From positions 806,001 through 870,000 of the forward strand of contig NZ_QMIL01000001.1 in assembly GCF_003316875.1 (NCBI RefSeq): a DNA stretch of 64,000 nt. The letters run 5' to 3'. Within the stretch, counting starts at the first letter, position 1; every line of letters starts with the position of its first letter. This document shows positions 20,028-29,307 of the stretch, piece by piece. Position numbers and translations under genes: made by a program. Source of the DNA: Aliidiomarina celeris (GTDB lineage Bacteria > Pseudomonadota > Gammaproteobacteria > Enterobacterales > Alteromonadaceae). The notes beneath the pieces are model-generated. The model did not search any database. It was not told where the DNA came from and was given only the letters and a program-made list of their open reading frames with translations.

Positions 20028-21617
20028 TTACACCTCACGAGTTCGGTGGAATTGAATATCCGGGTAACGCTCTTGGGTGAGCGAAAGGTTGGCCATGGTC
20101 GGTGCAATGTAGGTTAAATTGTCGCCACCGTCGAGGGCCAAGTTGTGTTCGGCTTTACGACGAAACTCGTCAAGTTTCTTCGCGTCGCTACTGTTCACCC
20201 AACGTGCGGTGTTCACCTGAATGTTTTCATAAATGGCTTCCACGTTATATTCCGATTTTAACCGATGCACCACCACGTCGAACTGCAACACACCCACCGC
20301 GCCCACAATTAAATCATTGTTGGTGAGCGGTCGAAATACTTGCACCGCGCCTTCTTCGGCAAGCTGCACCAAGCCTTTCAACAGCTGCTTTTGTTTGAGC
20401 GGATCTTTCAACCGAATACGGCGGAACAGTTCGGGCGCAAAGTTCGGAATACCCGAGAATTTGAAGTCTTCACCCCAAGTAAAGGTGTCGCCAATTTGAA
20501 TGGTGCCATGGTTGTGCAGGCCAATAATATCGCCCGGAAATGCCGTTTCTACGGCTTCTCGATCACCCGCAACAAAGGTTAGTGCGTCGGCAATGCGCAC
20601 GTCTTTGCCTACCCGCACATGCTTCATTTTCATGCCTTTTTCGTACACCCCCGACACAATGCGCAAAAAGGCGACGCGATCGCGGTGCTTCGGGTCCATA
20701 TTGGCTTGAATTTTAAACACAAAACCAGAAAACTTGGGTTCAGTCGCCACCACTTCCGTGCCTTGTTCCGTAGCTCGTGGCTGCGGGTTCGGCGCCCATT
20801 CCACCAACCCGTCAAGCATGTGGTCGACACCAAAGTTGCCGAGTGCCGTACCGAAGTACACCGGCGTAAGGTCGCCCGACAAAAACATTTCTAAGTCAAA
20901 TTCGTGCGACGCGCCTTTCACTAATTCAATTTGCTCGCGCAACTCTTCGGCATAAACGCCAATGCGCTGATCAAGCGCGGGGTTGTCAATGCCCTTAATC
21001 ACGTCGAGATCTTGAATACGGTGCCCTTGCCCGGTTTTATAGAAAATCGTTTCGTCGCGCAGAATATGGTAAACACCCTTAAAGTTCTTCCCCTGACCAA
21101 TGGGCCAAGTAATAGGCGCACACAAAATATTAAGCACACTTTCTACTTCGTCCAACAATTCCAGTGGGTCGCGAATATCCCGGTCGAGCTTGTTAATAAA
21201 GGTAATAATGGGCGTGTCACGTAAACGCGTTACATCCATCAGCTTAATGGTACGCTCCTCAACACCTTTGGCGGCGTCTATAACCATTAAGCATGAATCC
21301 ACAGCCGTAAGCGTGCGGTAGGTGTCTTCCGAGAAGTCTTCGTGGCCCGGCGTGTCGAGTAGGTTGACCAATGCATCATGATACGGGAACTGCATTACCG
21401 AGGTCGTTACAGAAATACCCCGCTCCTTTTCCATTTCCATCCAGTCTGACTTAGCATGCTGCCCCGACTTTTTGCCCTTTACCGTGCCGGCTTTTTGAAT
21501 TTTCTGCCCGTGCAACAGCACCTTTTCAGTAATGGTGGTTTTACCCGCATCAGGGTGCGAGATGATAGCAAAGGTACGTCGCTTCTTGATTTCGTTAAGA
21601 AAATCTTGGTTTGTCAT
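20028..21617 (-). CDS. prfC: Peptide chain release factor 3
   Basis: A 529-residue translational GTPase that recycles RF1 and RF2. The start at 21617 gives [20 protein letters not shown], the usual N-terminus; 23 further upstream residues are not family-like. G1 is [10 protein letters not shown]2 region [13 protein letters not shown]3 [15 protein letters not shown]4 NKLDRD. The remaining domains continue to the expected length (E. coli 529). The gene heads a reverse-strand series with the M1 peptidase and the symporter. Upstream is an 800-base gene-poor region. Confidence 0.97.
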   Translation of the reverse strand: MTNQDFLNEIKKRRTFAIISHPDAGKTTITEKVLLHGQKIQKAGTVKGKKSGQHAKSDWMEMEKERGISVTTSVMQFPYHDALVNLLDTPGHEDFSEDTYRTLTAVDSCLMVIDAAKGVEERTIKLMDVTRLRDTPIITFINKLDRDIRDPLELLDEVESVLNILCAPITWPIGQGKNFKGVYHILRDETIFYKTGQGHRIQDLDVIKGIDNPALDQRIGVYAEELREQIELVKGASHEFDLEMFLSGDLTPVYFGTALGNFGVDHMLDGLVEWAPNPQPRATEQGTEVVATEPKFSGFVFKIQANMDPKHRDRVAFLRIVSGVYEKGMKMKHVRVGKDVRIADALTFVAGDREAVETAFPGDIIGLHNHGTIQIGDTFTWGEDFKFSGIPNFAPELFRRIRLKDPLKQKQLLKGLVQLAEEGAVQVFRPLTNNDLIVGAVGVLQFDVVVHRLKSEYNVEAIYENIQVNTARWVNSSDAKKLDEFRRKAEHNLALDGGDNLTYIAPTMANLSLTQERYPDIQFHRTREV

Positions 21618-22419
21618 GAATAGATTCTTTTCGTTGATACGCGAATTTATACACATCAGTGCGAGCACGTTTCGCCCATGCTGCACGCGTGTTATTCGTA
21701 ATATTAATCAGTAGTAGCCGCTATTTTCGCTGATCTTCGCTTTATAAACAATCAATACCCCATTTCTGTTAAAGTTTGCGATATTCACCCGTCGTTCGCG
21801 GCGCGCAGTTGGATGCGGTCGCGGTTTCAACTCAAGAGCGCGAGCTTGTACCGAGTGCTCCTCCCCCGGCTTCACTTTTTACCAAGCAACCAAGCTCAAC
21901 CAAAGCCGCTAGATGACGACAAGCGGTTGGCTAAAATCCTTACTGGCATTGTATAATAACGGATTGATTGACGCTCAGCCTGTGCCAGTGCCAAATCAGT
22001 AAGTAAGCGGGTGATTCTACCATTTACGTCATCCAACGGGTGGAGCGTCACAAACCAAAAGTGAGTTATCGCAGCCCAAGCAAAGAATCTAGAGCGGCGA
22101 GTCTAAATTTTCCACCGCATCTAACATTAATTCTGCTAGACCATCTGTGCGTTCACCGAGTGACATAAGCCACTGCAACGCCTCCAATCTGTGGGAAAGC
22201 CAGGCATGGGAGCTCTTGAGTATGCACCAGCTACAAAGTTACGATGTTTAAATGCTTCACAACACGTAGAAATTTAATCACTCGTTTCAATTGCACAAAA
22301 AATCATGGTTCGCAAAGTCGCAAAGCTTGGTTAAACTAACGCATCTTTCTACTAAAGAAGCTATTCGTAAAGTTAGCCGTTAAACAACGGTAACCTACCC
22401 GTATCGCAAAGGAACACCG
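21618..22419. other. Gene-poor interval between prfC and popT
   Basis: This 802-base region has no intact gene. Its centre (21896-22234) is a decayed Fic-domain gene on the minus strand, listed separately. Bases 21618-21895 hold the prfC leader, and 22235-22419 the popT leader, which ends with AAAGGA six bases before the popT ATG. I see no tRNA, terminator or mobile-element end in it. A short forward reading of about 45 codons ending near 21908 exists but has no recognisable similarity or ribosome site. Confidence 0.6.
21896..22234 (-). pseudogene. Remnant of a Fic-family (DUF4172-type) protein gene
   Basis: Reading the minus strand in two frames recovers pieces of a Fic protein. The upstream piece gives ERTDGLAELMLDAVENLDSP, resembling the helix before the Fic domain, and ends in a stop. 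A frame change near 22090 then gives FAWAAITHFWFVTLHP, then LDDVNGRITRLLTDLALAQA and ERQSIRYYT, ending in a TGA at 21896-21898. The Fic catalytic motif HPFx(D/E)GNGR has become HPLDDVNGR, losing a glycine of the phosphate-binding loop. The segment that normally separates the two pieces (GWHAALFPTGYSG region) is absent, implying an internal deletion plus frameshift. The relic cannot be an active AMPylase. Confidence 0.8.
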
Positions 22420-23310
22420 ATGAAAACTTATTTACAGTGGCTTATTAAAGGCGCAGCTATGGGCATGGCCGACGTTGTACCCGGTGTATCGGGTGGAACC
22501 TTGGCGTTTATTTTAGGCATTTACGAGCGCTTTATTAATGCACTCACCTCGTTTAATTTAACGGCGATCAAGCTCCTGCTACGCGGCCAACTTAAAGCCA
22601 CTTGGCGGCATATCGACGGCACCTTTTTACTCTGCATTTTCGCCGGCATTCTTACTGCTATTTTTACCCTTGCGAGCTTAATTAGTTACTTGCTTGAATT
22701 TCATCCCGTTCCCTTGTGGGCGTTTTTCAATGGCTTAATCATCGCCTCCTTTCCGCTATTGGTTCGCAACGTAAAATGGAACGCCGCGCGTGCCTTTATT
22801 TTTGCGCTTGGCGCCGTGTTCGCCGTACTTATTACCACCCTTACACCCATGCACAGCAACCCTTCTGCATGGCTGTTTTTCTTCGCTGGATTTATCGCCA
22901 TTTGCGCCATGATCCTACCGGGCATTTCGGGTAGCTTCCTGTTATTAATCATGGGCATGTACGCGCCCATAACCGAGGCCGTCAGCAATTTACAACTCGG
23001 TATTTTAGCCTTGTTCGCACTCGGCTGTGTCAGCGGGCTGATGCTGTTCTCAAGGGTGCTCAAATGGGCACTAGCGCACGCCCACAATGCCATGCTTGCC
23101 TTCCTTTCGGGCATTGTACTGGGGGCGTTATTTCGAATTTGGCCGTGGCAGGTCGACAACAACTTAGTAAGCCCTGCCCGTTTCGCGGAACTCACAGGCG
23201 GCAGTGCGTCGCTCGCACTGGCTGTGCTGGCCTTTTTTGCCGGCGCACTACTTATTCAAGCGCTGTTGCATTTAGAAACACTGTTCTCCGAAAAAACCGA
23301 AGCACAATAA
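22420..23310 (+). CDS. popT: DUF368 polyprenyl-phosphate transporter (PopT family)
   Basis: A 296-residue membrane protein of about 8-9 helices. The diagnostic N-terminal motif GMADVVPGVSGGTLAFILG (about 15-33) and the internal echo MILPGISGSFLLLIMGMY mark the DUF368 family. Members have been shown in other bacteria to return undecaprenyl phosphate across the inner membrane, supporting wall and surface polysaccharide synthesis, especially at alkaline pH. The ATG at 22420 has AAAGGA six bases upstream. A short 80-base gap separates it from the alcohol dehydrogenase gene. Function here is inferred from the family. Confidence 0.85.
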   Translation: MKTYLQWLIKGAAMGMADVVPGVSGGTLAFILGIYERFINALTSFNLTAIKLLLRGQLKATWRHIDGTFLLCIFAGILTAIFTLASLISYLLEFHPVPLWAFFNGLIIASFPLLVRNVKWNAARAFIFALGAVFAVLITTLTPMHSNPSAWLFFFAGFIAICAMILPGISGSFLLLIMGMYAPITEAVSNLQLGILALFALGCVSGLMLFSRVLKWALAHAHNAMLAFLSGIVLGALFRIWPWQVDNNLVSPARFAELTGGSASLALAVLAFFAGALLIQALLHLETLFSEKTEAQ

Positions 23311-23337
23311 CCGCTTAACCCTGCTTGCGGGCGCTCG

Positions 23338-23377
23338 CCGAATGTGGTCAGATTGCACACAGTCATTCCACATTCGG
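23338..23377. promoter_or_regulatory. Perfect 10-bp inverted repeat upstream of the alcohol dehydrogenase gene
   Basis: CCGAATGTGG at 23338-23347 is mirrored by CCACATTCGG at 23368-23377, with a 20-base spacer. The second arm ends 13 bases before the ATG at 23391. The geometry fits either two half-sites of a transcription factor or a stem-loop in the leader. There is no T-run, so terminator function for popT is not supported. The regulator is unknown. Confidence 0.5.
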
Positions 23378-23390
23378 TTAGGTTAAGCTC

Positions 23391-24620
23391 ATGCTGTTTA
23401 CTCTCGAAACCCTGTTCTTGCGCGGCTACATGCGCATATTCAAGTTCGTTACTGCTAAATTACCCATTGTTTGGCCACAAGAATTTATCGGCGCCGGTGC
23501 CATTCAAGAATTACTCCGCCATATACAAAGCCAGGGTTTCACCCGTGTATTCGTGGTTACCGACCACAATTTGGTTAACGCCGGCGTAGTAGCTCCGGTA
23601 CTGGCCGAACTCGATGCACTTAAACTGAGTTACAGCGTTTACGACACAATTCAACCCGACACGCCAGCGGAACAAATTGAGGCCGGACTGCTCGCTTTTG
23701 TGAATTCTGGCGCCGAAGCGGTTCTGGCGATAGGTGGAGGTTCGGTTATTGACGCCGCCAAGCTTATTGCCGCTCGCGCTTTAAACCCAAAGCCGGTTCT
23801 AAAATTAGCGGGGCTTTTCAAAGTGCGTAAAGGCATTCAACCGCTTTTTGTCATTCCCACTACAGCGGGCACCGGCTCCGAAGTCACCATCGCCGCCGTG
23901 GTGTCCGACACCGCAGCGCAACGCAAGCTCGCCGTTATCGACCCTCGACTCATTCCCAGCGCTATGGCACTCGACGCACAAATAATGCTCGGTTTACCGC
24001 CGGCAATTACCGCTGCCACAGGTATGGATGCGCTCACTCATGCTATTGAAGCCTTTGTGTCGAAAAATGCCACCGCCGAAACCGATGTGCGCGCACTCAA
24101 TGCCGCCAAGCGCATTTTTAAATATCTGCCCGAGGCCTTTCATAACGGCAGTAATGAACAAGCCCGCCAACAAATGGCCGAAGCCTCAAAACTTGCGGGC
24201 CAAGCCTTTACCATTGCGGGTGTGGGTTATGTGCATGCTATTGCCCACAACCTCGGTGCACGTTACCACCTGCCGCACGGGCTCGCCAATGCCATTGTTA
24301 TGCCGCATGTGCTCAGCGCTTCTCTGCCCCAAGCCGCACCAAGGCTGGCCAAGCTCGCGCAGCACTGCAGTATCCACACGAGCGCCAAAGCCGAAGGGGC
24401 GAACGACATGGAACAGGCAAAGGCGTTGATTGAAAAAATAAAGGAGATGAACAAGGAGTTCGCAATTCCAACCTATGTGGAAGCGTTACAGCCTGGCGAC
24501 ATTGCTGCAATTAGCAAAGCCGCCAGAGCAGAAGCGCGGTTCACTTATGCTGTACCGCGCTATTTTACTCATGCCCAAATGCAAATGGTTTTGCACGGCA
24601 TGTTAAAACCTACAGGGTAA
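23391..24620 (+). CDS. Iron-containing alcohol dehydrogenase
   Basis: A 409-residue cytosolic dehydrogenase of the Fe-ADH (type III) family. The NAD(P) site is AVLAIGGGSVIDAAKLIA; the metal region includes TTAGTGSEVT, MDALTHAIEAFVS and HAIAHNLGARYHLPHGLANAI, which together supply the Asp and three His ligands. These enzymes interconvert alcohols and aldehydes. The substrate is not predictable. The N-terminus is about 13 residues longer than a start at 23430 would give; the upstream ATG is kept because AGG lies about 9 bases before it. An inverted repeat precedes the gene. It converges with sohB, with 2 bases between the stops. Confidence 0.9.
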   Translation: MLFTLETLFLRGYMRIFKFVTAKLPIVWPQEFIGAGAIQELLRHIQSQGFTRVFVVTDHNLVNAGVVAPVLAELDALKLSYSVYDTIQPDTPAEQIEAGLLAFVNSGAEAVLAIGGGSVIDAAKLIAARALNPKPVLKLAGLFKVRKGIQPLFVIPTTAGTGSEVTIAAVVSDTAAQRKLAVIDPRLIPSAMALDAQIMLGLPPAITAATGMDALTHAIEAFVSKNATAETDVRALNAAKRIFKYLPEAFHNGSNEQARQQMAEASKLAGQAFTIAGVGYVHAIAHNLGARYHLPHGLANAIVMPHVLSASLPQAAPRLAKLAQHCSIHTSAKAEGANDMEQAKALIEKIKEMNKEFAIPTYVEALQPGDIAAISKAARAEARFTYAVPRYFTHAQMQMVLHGMLKPTG

Positions 24621-24622
24621 AC

Positions 24623-25636
24623 TTAGTAAAAACGGCTGTTTTGGTACCATTTCAGTACCGAATGTTCCACTGCAGCCGTCGCTTGTTGAGCAATTTTCTC
24701 GCCTAGCTTCACTTTCGGCTTGTAGCGCACGCGAATTACGTCTTTACTCTTCACCGCTTCCAATAACAAATCGTCGCTAGTAGCAATACGGTCAACTAAG
24801 CCTTTCGCAAGCGCCTCTTCCCCGTACCACACCTCACCGGTTGCCACGGCGTCAATGTCGAGCTGCTCGCGCTGGCTTTTCACAAAGCGCTTAAACATGT
24901 CGTGAATCGACTCAATTTCTTCTTTAAACTTCTCCCGCCCTTTGTCGGTGTTCTCGCCAAATACCGTTAACGTGCGCTTGTATTCACCGGCGGTAATTTG
25001 CTCAAAGTCGATATCGTTCTTTTTCAGCACCTTATGAAAGTTTGGAATTTGAGCCAACACACCAATAGAGCCAATCACCGCAAAGGGTGCCGCTACTATC
25101 TCTTCGCCCACACAGGCCATCATGTAACCGCCACTGGCCGCCACTTTGTCCACCGCAATGGTCACCTTCAGCTTATGATCGCGCAAGCGCTTAAGCTGCG
25201 CCGCAGCAAGCCCATAACCATGCACAACACCACCTGGGCTTTCCAGCTTCACCAATACTTCGTCTTTGTCGCTGGCTACGCTAATAATCGCCGTTACCTC
25301 GCGGCGTAAACTCTCAACTTCTTTGGCGTCCATTGAGCCTTTAAAATCAATTAAAAACAAACGACTCTTCTCAGCGTCGCTCGGCTTCTCTTTCTTTAAT
25401 GCTTTCGCAAGCTGCTTACGCGCCTTACCCGACGCTAAGCTTAGGCGCATGTCATTTACCGTATCGCGCAAGCCATCGCTTAAGTTATCGATCTGCAGCT
25501 CACCCTCACTCGACTTCTGGCGCTGCGCTGCATTCGCCACCATCCCCACCACAAACACCACAGCAAACACGATCGTCACCGTTTTCAATAAAAACGAACC
25601 GTAGTCCGCCCACAACGCCAATAAAAAATCCACCAT
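24623..25636 (-). CDS. sohB: Protease SohB
   Basis: A 337-residue member of the signal-peptide-peptidase A / ClpP-fold family. An N-terminal membrane helix (LLKTVTIVFAVVFVVGMVAN) is followed by the protease domain. The catalytic serine is in KVAASGGYMMAC and the general-base lysine in GEYKRTLTVFG. The ATG at 25636 has AGAGG five bases upstream; a GTG two codons earlier is less likely. E. coli SohB is an inner-membrane serine protease with a periplasmic active site. REP-type repeats lie 43 bases upstream of the start. Confidence 0.93.
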   Translation of the reverse strand: MVDFLLALWADYGSFLLKTVTIVFAVVFVVGMVANAAQRQKSSEGELQIDNLSDGLRDTVNDMRLSLASGKARKQLAKALKKEKPSDAEKSRLFLIDFKGSMDAKEVESLRREVTAIISVASDKDEVLVKLESPGGVVHGYGLAAAQLKRLRDHKLKVTIAVDKVAASGGYMMACVGEEIVAAPFAVIGSIGVLAQIPNFHKVLKKNDIDFEQITAGEYKRTLTVFGENTDKGREKFKEEIESIHDMFKRFVKSQREQLDIDAVATGEVWYGEEALAKGLVDRIATSDDLLLEAVKSKDVIRVRYKPKVKLGEKIAQQATAAVEHSVLKWYQNSRFY

Positions 25637-25678
25637 ACACACCTCTCAAAACCAAAACCAAATCATACCACCAACCAC

Positions 25679-25841
25679 GGGGTCAGATAACACTTCCGCC
25701 CCCCCAGTTCCACTATTTCCGCGCCCTCCAAGCAAGGGGGTCAGATACAATTCAACGCTGTAATCCGAAATTCATCAACAAAACATTGAAATCTGGAGCG
25801 AAAAAGTTTGCTCTGACCCCGTTGGAGTGTTATCTGACCCC
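25679..25841. repeat. REP cluster A: four GGGGTCAGA units as a nested inverted repeat
   Basis: The outer arms GGGGTCAGATAACACT (25679-25694) and AGTGTTATCTGACCCC (25826-25841) are a perfect 16-bp inverted repeat. Inner units are GGGGTCAGATACA (from 25737) and GCTCTGACCCC (25810-25820). The same 9-base core recurs near the transposase at 39626 and in the cys cluster, so this is a REPIN-like element of that family. It occupies the gap between sohB and the lipase terminator. Confidence 0.85.
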
Positions 25842-25852
25842 GTAGTTGGGGT

Positions 25853-25881
25853 TAAAAAAAAGCCTGCGCGAGGCAGGCTTT
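25853..25881 (-). terminator. Rho-independent terminator of the lipase gene
   Basis: On the minus strand, 20 bases after the lipase stop, a GC-rich stem AGCCTGC...GCAGGCT (7 bp, loop 5, plus positions 25861-25879) is followed by eight or nine U residues (A-run 25853-25861 on the plus strand). This is a classical intrinsic terminator for the gene ending at 25900. Confidence 0.88.
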
Positions 25882-25899
25882 TCGTCCGTTACCTAGCGG

Positions 25900-28341
25900 T
25901 TAGTCCACAAGTTCTGGATTTACCGGTAACATCAACATGTTGCTCTGGAACCAAGTTCCGATGACTTGTTGTTGGTTGGCTGTGGTAGCAGGGTCAACCG
26001 GCGCTAGCAAGCCGCTGTGGCCGCCTAAGCGATAGCGCGCAGCACCTGAAATCGGTGAACCGTCTTCAGACTGAGTGAGCCCCGTAATACCCGGCAAGCC
26101 TAATTCACGAATCAGTGGCTCTGTTCCACCCAACGGGTGTGCAGTGCTGTTCGGAATGGTAGCATCACCCTGTGCTTGAATTAAGAATACAGGCGTTTCA
26201 GTTGCCACCATGGTGCGAGCAAAGTTAATGGGGTCAGCGGAATCTATCACGGTTTGCGCCGCAAACTGGAATTGCCCCAACAAACCTTGTAAAGCCGCAA
26301 CTTCTTGTGCAGAGGCAATACCGCCTTGGTAATACGCCATGTAATAAGCTGGTAAGCTCGCCATAAACGCATCGCTACCTGGCACCACACCTGAGTTGGT
26401 TGCTTCTTCTAAAGCATACTCCGCAAAGGCAGGGAAGCTTTGGAAGCTTAACAAGGCACCAATCAGTGGGCTAAAGCTTTGTGACTCAAGCAAGAACGGC
26501 GCAATACCGCCACCCGGCATGCCTAAAGCAGCAGCACGAACGCTAAACAGCGGCGAAGCAGGAGCAGCGTCACCCGTTAACGGCGTGTTCGCAATGGCTA
26601 CAAAGTTATGACCCGCCATTGCACCAAGTGAATGGCCCACAAACTTCACGTCGTTACCGTTAATGGCCGCACCACCAAAGTTCGCAGCACCATTCGACAA
26701 GCTCAAACGCAAGCCCAACAAGTCGGAAACCGACTGGCGTAGGTTATCACGCGCAGTGAGCAAGCTCGCAAGGTTCAGGTAGTTAGTTGGCGAACCTTGC
26801 CCTGAAGTGGCGTTAATACCACCTGGGAAGCCACGCTCACCGTGCAGGGGATGGTCAATGGCGACAGCCGCATGACCAAACAACGCTAAGGTACCCGCGA
26901 TAGGCAAGAAGTTTTCTTTCGTGCCGGTAATACCGTGCTGGAAGATTACAATCGGCCAACCGCCCGCCGGCTCACTAATTGGGTCCATACCCTGCGCACC
27001 ACGAATGGCGTTTACCACATTTACGTCGGGTACCGACATCCACAATGGCACGTTTTGCAGCGTTTGTGGGCGTGGAATAGGGTTGAACTTGGTGAGGTGA
27101 CGACCTTGGTCATAACCACGCGCGCCTTCTGCCGGCCAGTTCGGGTTGTAAAGGGCTTCAGGTGCCATTTCGTAAGGAATTGCCCCAGCAAGTAACGCAG
27201 GGTTCGACAGCACTTGCGCTGGGTCTAAACCAAGCTGTACCAAAATACCGGCAATTTCTTCTTGCGTAACTACACCATTTTGTAAACCAATTTGAATCGA
27301 CGCCGGGCTTACTGCAGTTGCCTGCCAGCGGCCTGTCAATGGCGCCTGTGGATTGGCATCTGTGGGTAAGGCGCTGAAGTATGGCAGACGTACCGAGCCT
27401 GCATAAAGCTGCGCCGCACTGGCAATTTGCACATTCGGGTTGCTCGGATCCGCCGGTAGTTGACCTGCGCCAATAAGCGCGTCGGCCGCTGTAATGCCCG
27501 CAGGGCCTGCTGTAAGCACCGGTGCCAACTCTTGAGTAAGCATCATTTGCTTCACAACACCCAATACGTCATTCACCGACTGTGTGGTAAATGAGTTGGT
27601 GTGTACGATAGTGTCAACGTCTACACCCGCAGCCGCTAGCGCACCGCGTTGGCTGTTAATAATACCTTGCAAGGCCTGCTCTTGCGCACCGCCAATAGGG
27701 TCGGTCGCAATCGGCTTGCTCAGCGTGTAATACGTTGTAGAAGGCTTAATAGAGCGGCCTAACGCGTCTTCAATATTGTCGGTTAGGGCAACAACATAGC
27801 CAGTTTTTGGCTTGTAAGGACGCAGCGGCACAATTTGCGCCTTGCCGTTGTTCCACACTACGGTAAAGTCGACTCCTTGCTGTAGCTCTCCGGTAATGGT
27901 ACACACCGCGCCAGCAGGAACCGCCGCACACTCCTCAACCGACTGATCAGCACCCATTACAGCTTCAAAAATACGAATACCGCCGGTTGCGGTTACCGTT
28001 CCCGAGTCCACTGCAATTTGGTTGCCGTCTTGGTCGAATGCTAAATCGAATTCGAATTCGAATGGCATGGCCGTCGACCAGCCGTCAAGCGCCGCAATAG
28101 CAGCCTGTGGGTCCGCATAGTTGTCTGGGTTGGCAACCGGCAGATTGAGGGTACCGTCTGTCGTTCCACCCAACAAAATATCGGTAGGAATTGTAAGTTT
28201 GCTATTACCTGGGTCAAACACCACCCGGGTGGCTGAGATATTAATTTCTTCTTCAGTTACTGGCGCACGTTCGCCGTCTGACAAACAGCCGGTTAAACCG
28301 AGCGCTGAAGTGACTGCCAATGACAGAAACAATTTTTTCAT
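25900..28341 (-). CDS. VolA/Pla-1-type surface lipase, lipoprotein
   Basis: An 813-residue lipoprotein. The signal peptide MKKLFLSLAVTSALGLTGC has its lipidated cysteine at residue 19. The N-terminal part (TRVVFDPGNSKLTIPTDILL, then MPFEFEFD) is typical of the Pla-1/cef and VolA family of extracellular lipases. The alpha/beta-hydrolase core contains WPIVIFQHGITGTKENF and the nucleophile elbow GHSLGAMAG (about 567-575). In Vibrio, VolA is surface exposed and releases fatty acids from lysophospholipids for uptake by FadL; a similar scavenging role is inferred here. It has its own terminator at 25853-25881 and is divergent from yciK. Confidence 0.88.
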   Translation of the reverse strand: MKKLFLSLAVTSALGLTGCLSDGERAPVTEEEINISATRVVFDPGNSKLTIPTDILLGGTTDGTLNLPVANPDNYADPQAAIAALDGWSTAMPFEFEFDLAFDQDGNQIAVDSGTVTATGGIRIFEAVMGADQSVEECAAVPAGAVCTITGELQQGVDFTVVWNNGKAQIVPLRPYKPKTGYVVALTDNIEDALGRSIKPSTTYYTLSKPIATDPIGGAQEQALQGIINSQRGALAAAGVDVDTIVHTNSFTTQSVNDVLGVVKQMMLTQELAPVLTAGPAGITAADALIGAGQLPADPSNPNVQIASAAQLYAGSVRLPYFSALPTDANPQAPLTGRWQATAVSPASIQIGLQNGVVTQEEIAGILVQLGLDPAQVLSNPALLAGAIPYEMAPEALYNPNWPAEGARGYDQGRHLTKFNPIPRPQTLQNVPLWMSVPDVNVVNAIRGAQGMDPISEPAGGWPIVIFQHGITGTKENFLPIAGTLALFGHAAVAIDHPLHGERGFPGGINATSGQGSPTNYLNLASLLTARDNLRQSVSDLLGLRLSLSNGAANFGGAAINGNDVKFVGHSLGAMAGHNFVAIANTPLTGDAAPASPLFSVRAAALGMPGGGIAPFLLESQSFSPLIGALLSFQSFPAFAEYALEEATNSGVVPGSDAFMASLPAYYMAYYQGGIASAQEVAALQGLLGQFQFAAQTVIDSADPINFARTMVATETPVFLIQAQGDATIPNSTAHPLGGTEPLIRELGLPGITGLTQSEDGSPISGAARYRLGGHSGLLAPVDPATTANQQQVIGTWFQSNMLMLPVNPELVD

Positions 28342-28554
28342 GAGGTTTCCCCAATCCTTGTTGTTCTAATTCTAGCCCTACGAGGGCTTATTTTGGGCCC
28401 ACTTTGGGTATTTGTTAACGAGTTTTATACACTGCCCGCCGTAAAGATTAAAGATTTTTCTTTAAACTTCATGCGTTCAAGCTGAGATCAACAACCGTCT
28501 TACTGTACAATATGTAGAATACTAATGCACAAGTCTAATCATAAAGTTGGAAAT

Positions 28555-29307
28555 ATGCAGTTACATCAAAACTATCAAGCTCCTGCAAATGCCCTTACCG
28601 GCAAAGTTATTCTGGTTACAGGTGCCGGCGACGGCATTGGCCGTGAAGCGGCAAAAACCTACGCCGCCCATGGCGCAACCGTTATTCTACTCGGTCGCAC
28701 GGTCAAAAAACTAGAAGCCGTGTACGACGAAATTGTCGCCGCCGGCGGTCCAGAACCCGCCATTATTCCGCTCGACATGAAAGGCGCCATCGAGAATCAC
28801 TATCGCGACATGGCCGCCACTATTATTGACCAGTTTGGCAAACTCGACGGGGTGTTACATAACGCCGGCATACTTGGCGTCTTGTCGCCCTTCACGCATA
28901 TCGACCTTCCCACATGGAACGACGTACTGCAAGTGAATGTAACGGCCCAATTTATGATGACCAAGGCGCTCATTCCAGCGCTGGAAAAAGCGCCACACGG
29001 TTCCATTGTATTCACCTCCAGCGGTGTTGGCCGCCAAGGGCGCGCGCACTGGGGGCCTTACGCGGTATCCAAGTTTGCCATCGAAGGCTTGGCGCAGGTT
29101 ATTGCCGACGAATACGAAAACAGCAGCATTCGAGTGAATGTTATCAATCCCGGCGCTACCCGCACCGTGATGCGCTCAAAAGCCTATCCGGCGGAAGACG
29201 TAGGCCTACTTAAAACCCCAGCTGATCTCATGCCAACCTATTTATACCTTATGGCCGACGACAGTGTTGATGTAACAGGAGCGTCTCTCGATGCGCAAAC
29301 TCGCTAG
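28555..29307 (+). CDS. yciK: YciK-family short-chain dehydrogenase/reductase
   Basis: A 250-residue Rossmann-fold oxidoreductase. The cofactor motif is TGAGDGIGREAA, the structural motif LHNAGILG, and the catalytic Ser and Tyr-x3-Lys are in FTSSGVGRQG and YAVSKFA. The start at 28555 (MQLHQNYQAP) fits the YciK N-terminus; an ATG at 28525 would add ten residues. Family substrate is unknown. The last 17 bases overlap the start of the nuclease gene, so the pair is probably co-translated. Confidence 0.85.
   Translation: MQLHQNYQAPANALTGKVILVTGAGDGIGREAAKTYAAHGATVILLGRTVKKLEAVYDEIVAAGGPEPAIIPLDMKGAIENHYRDMAATIIDQFGKLDGVLHNAGILGVLSPFTHIDLPTWNDVLQVNVTAQFMMTKALIPALEKAPHGSIVFTSSGVGRQGRAHWGPYAVSKFAIEGLAQVIADEYENSSIRVNVINPGATRTVMRSKAYPAEDVGLLKTPADLMPTYLYLMADDSVDVTGASLDAQTR

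Noticed and set aside
21765-21908. Short forward reading of about 45 codons rich in Pro, Ser and Ala between prfC and the Fic relic
   Set aside because: It needs a TTG start, has no clear ribosome site and no recognisable similarity.
26230-26238. GGGGTCAGC inside the lipase gene, close to the REP core
   Set aside because: It has a mismatch in the core, no inverted partner and lies in conserved coding sequence.
28374-28388. Small hairpin AGCCCT-ACG-AGGGCT followed by TATTTT, as a forward-strand terminator
   Set aside because: No forward gene lies upstream; it is in the leader of the lipase gene and the stem is short.
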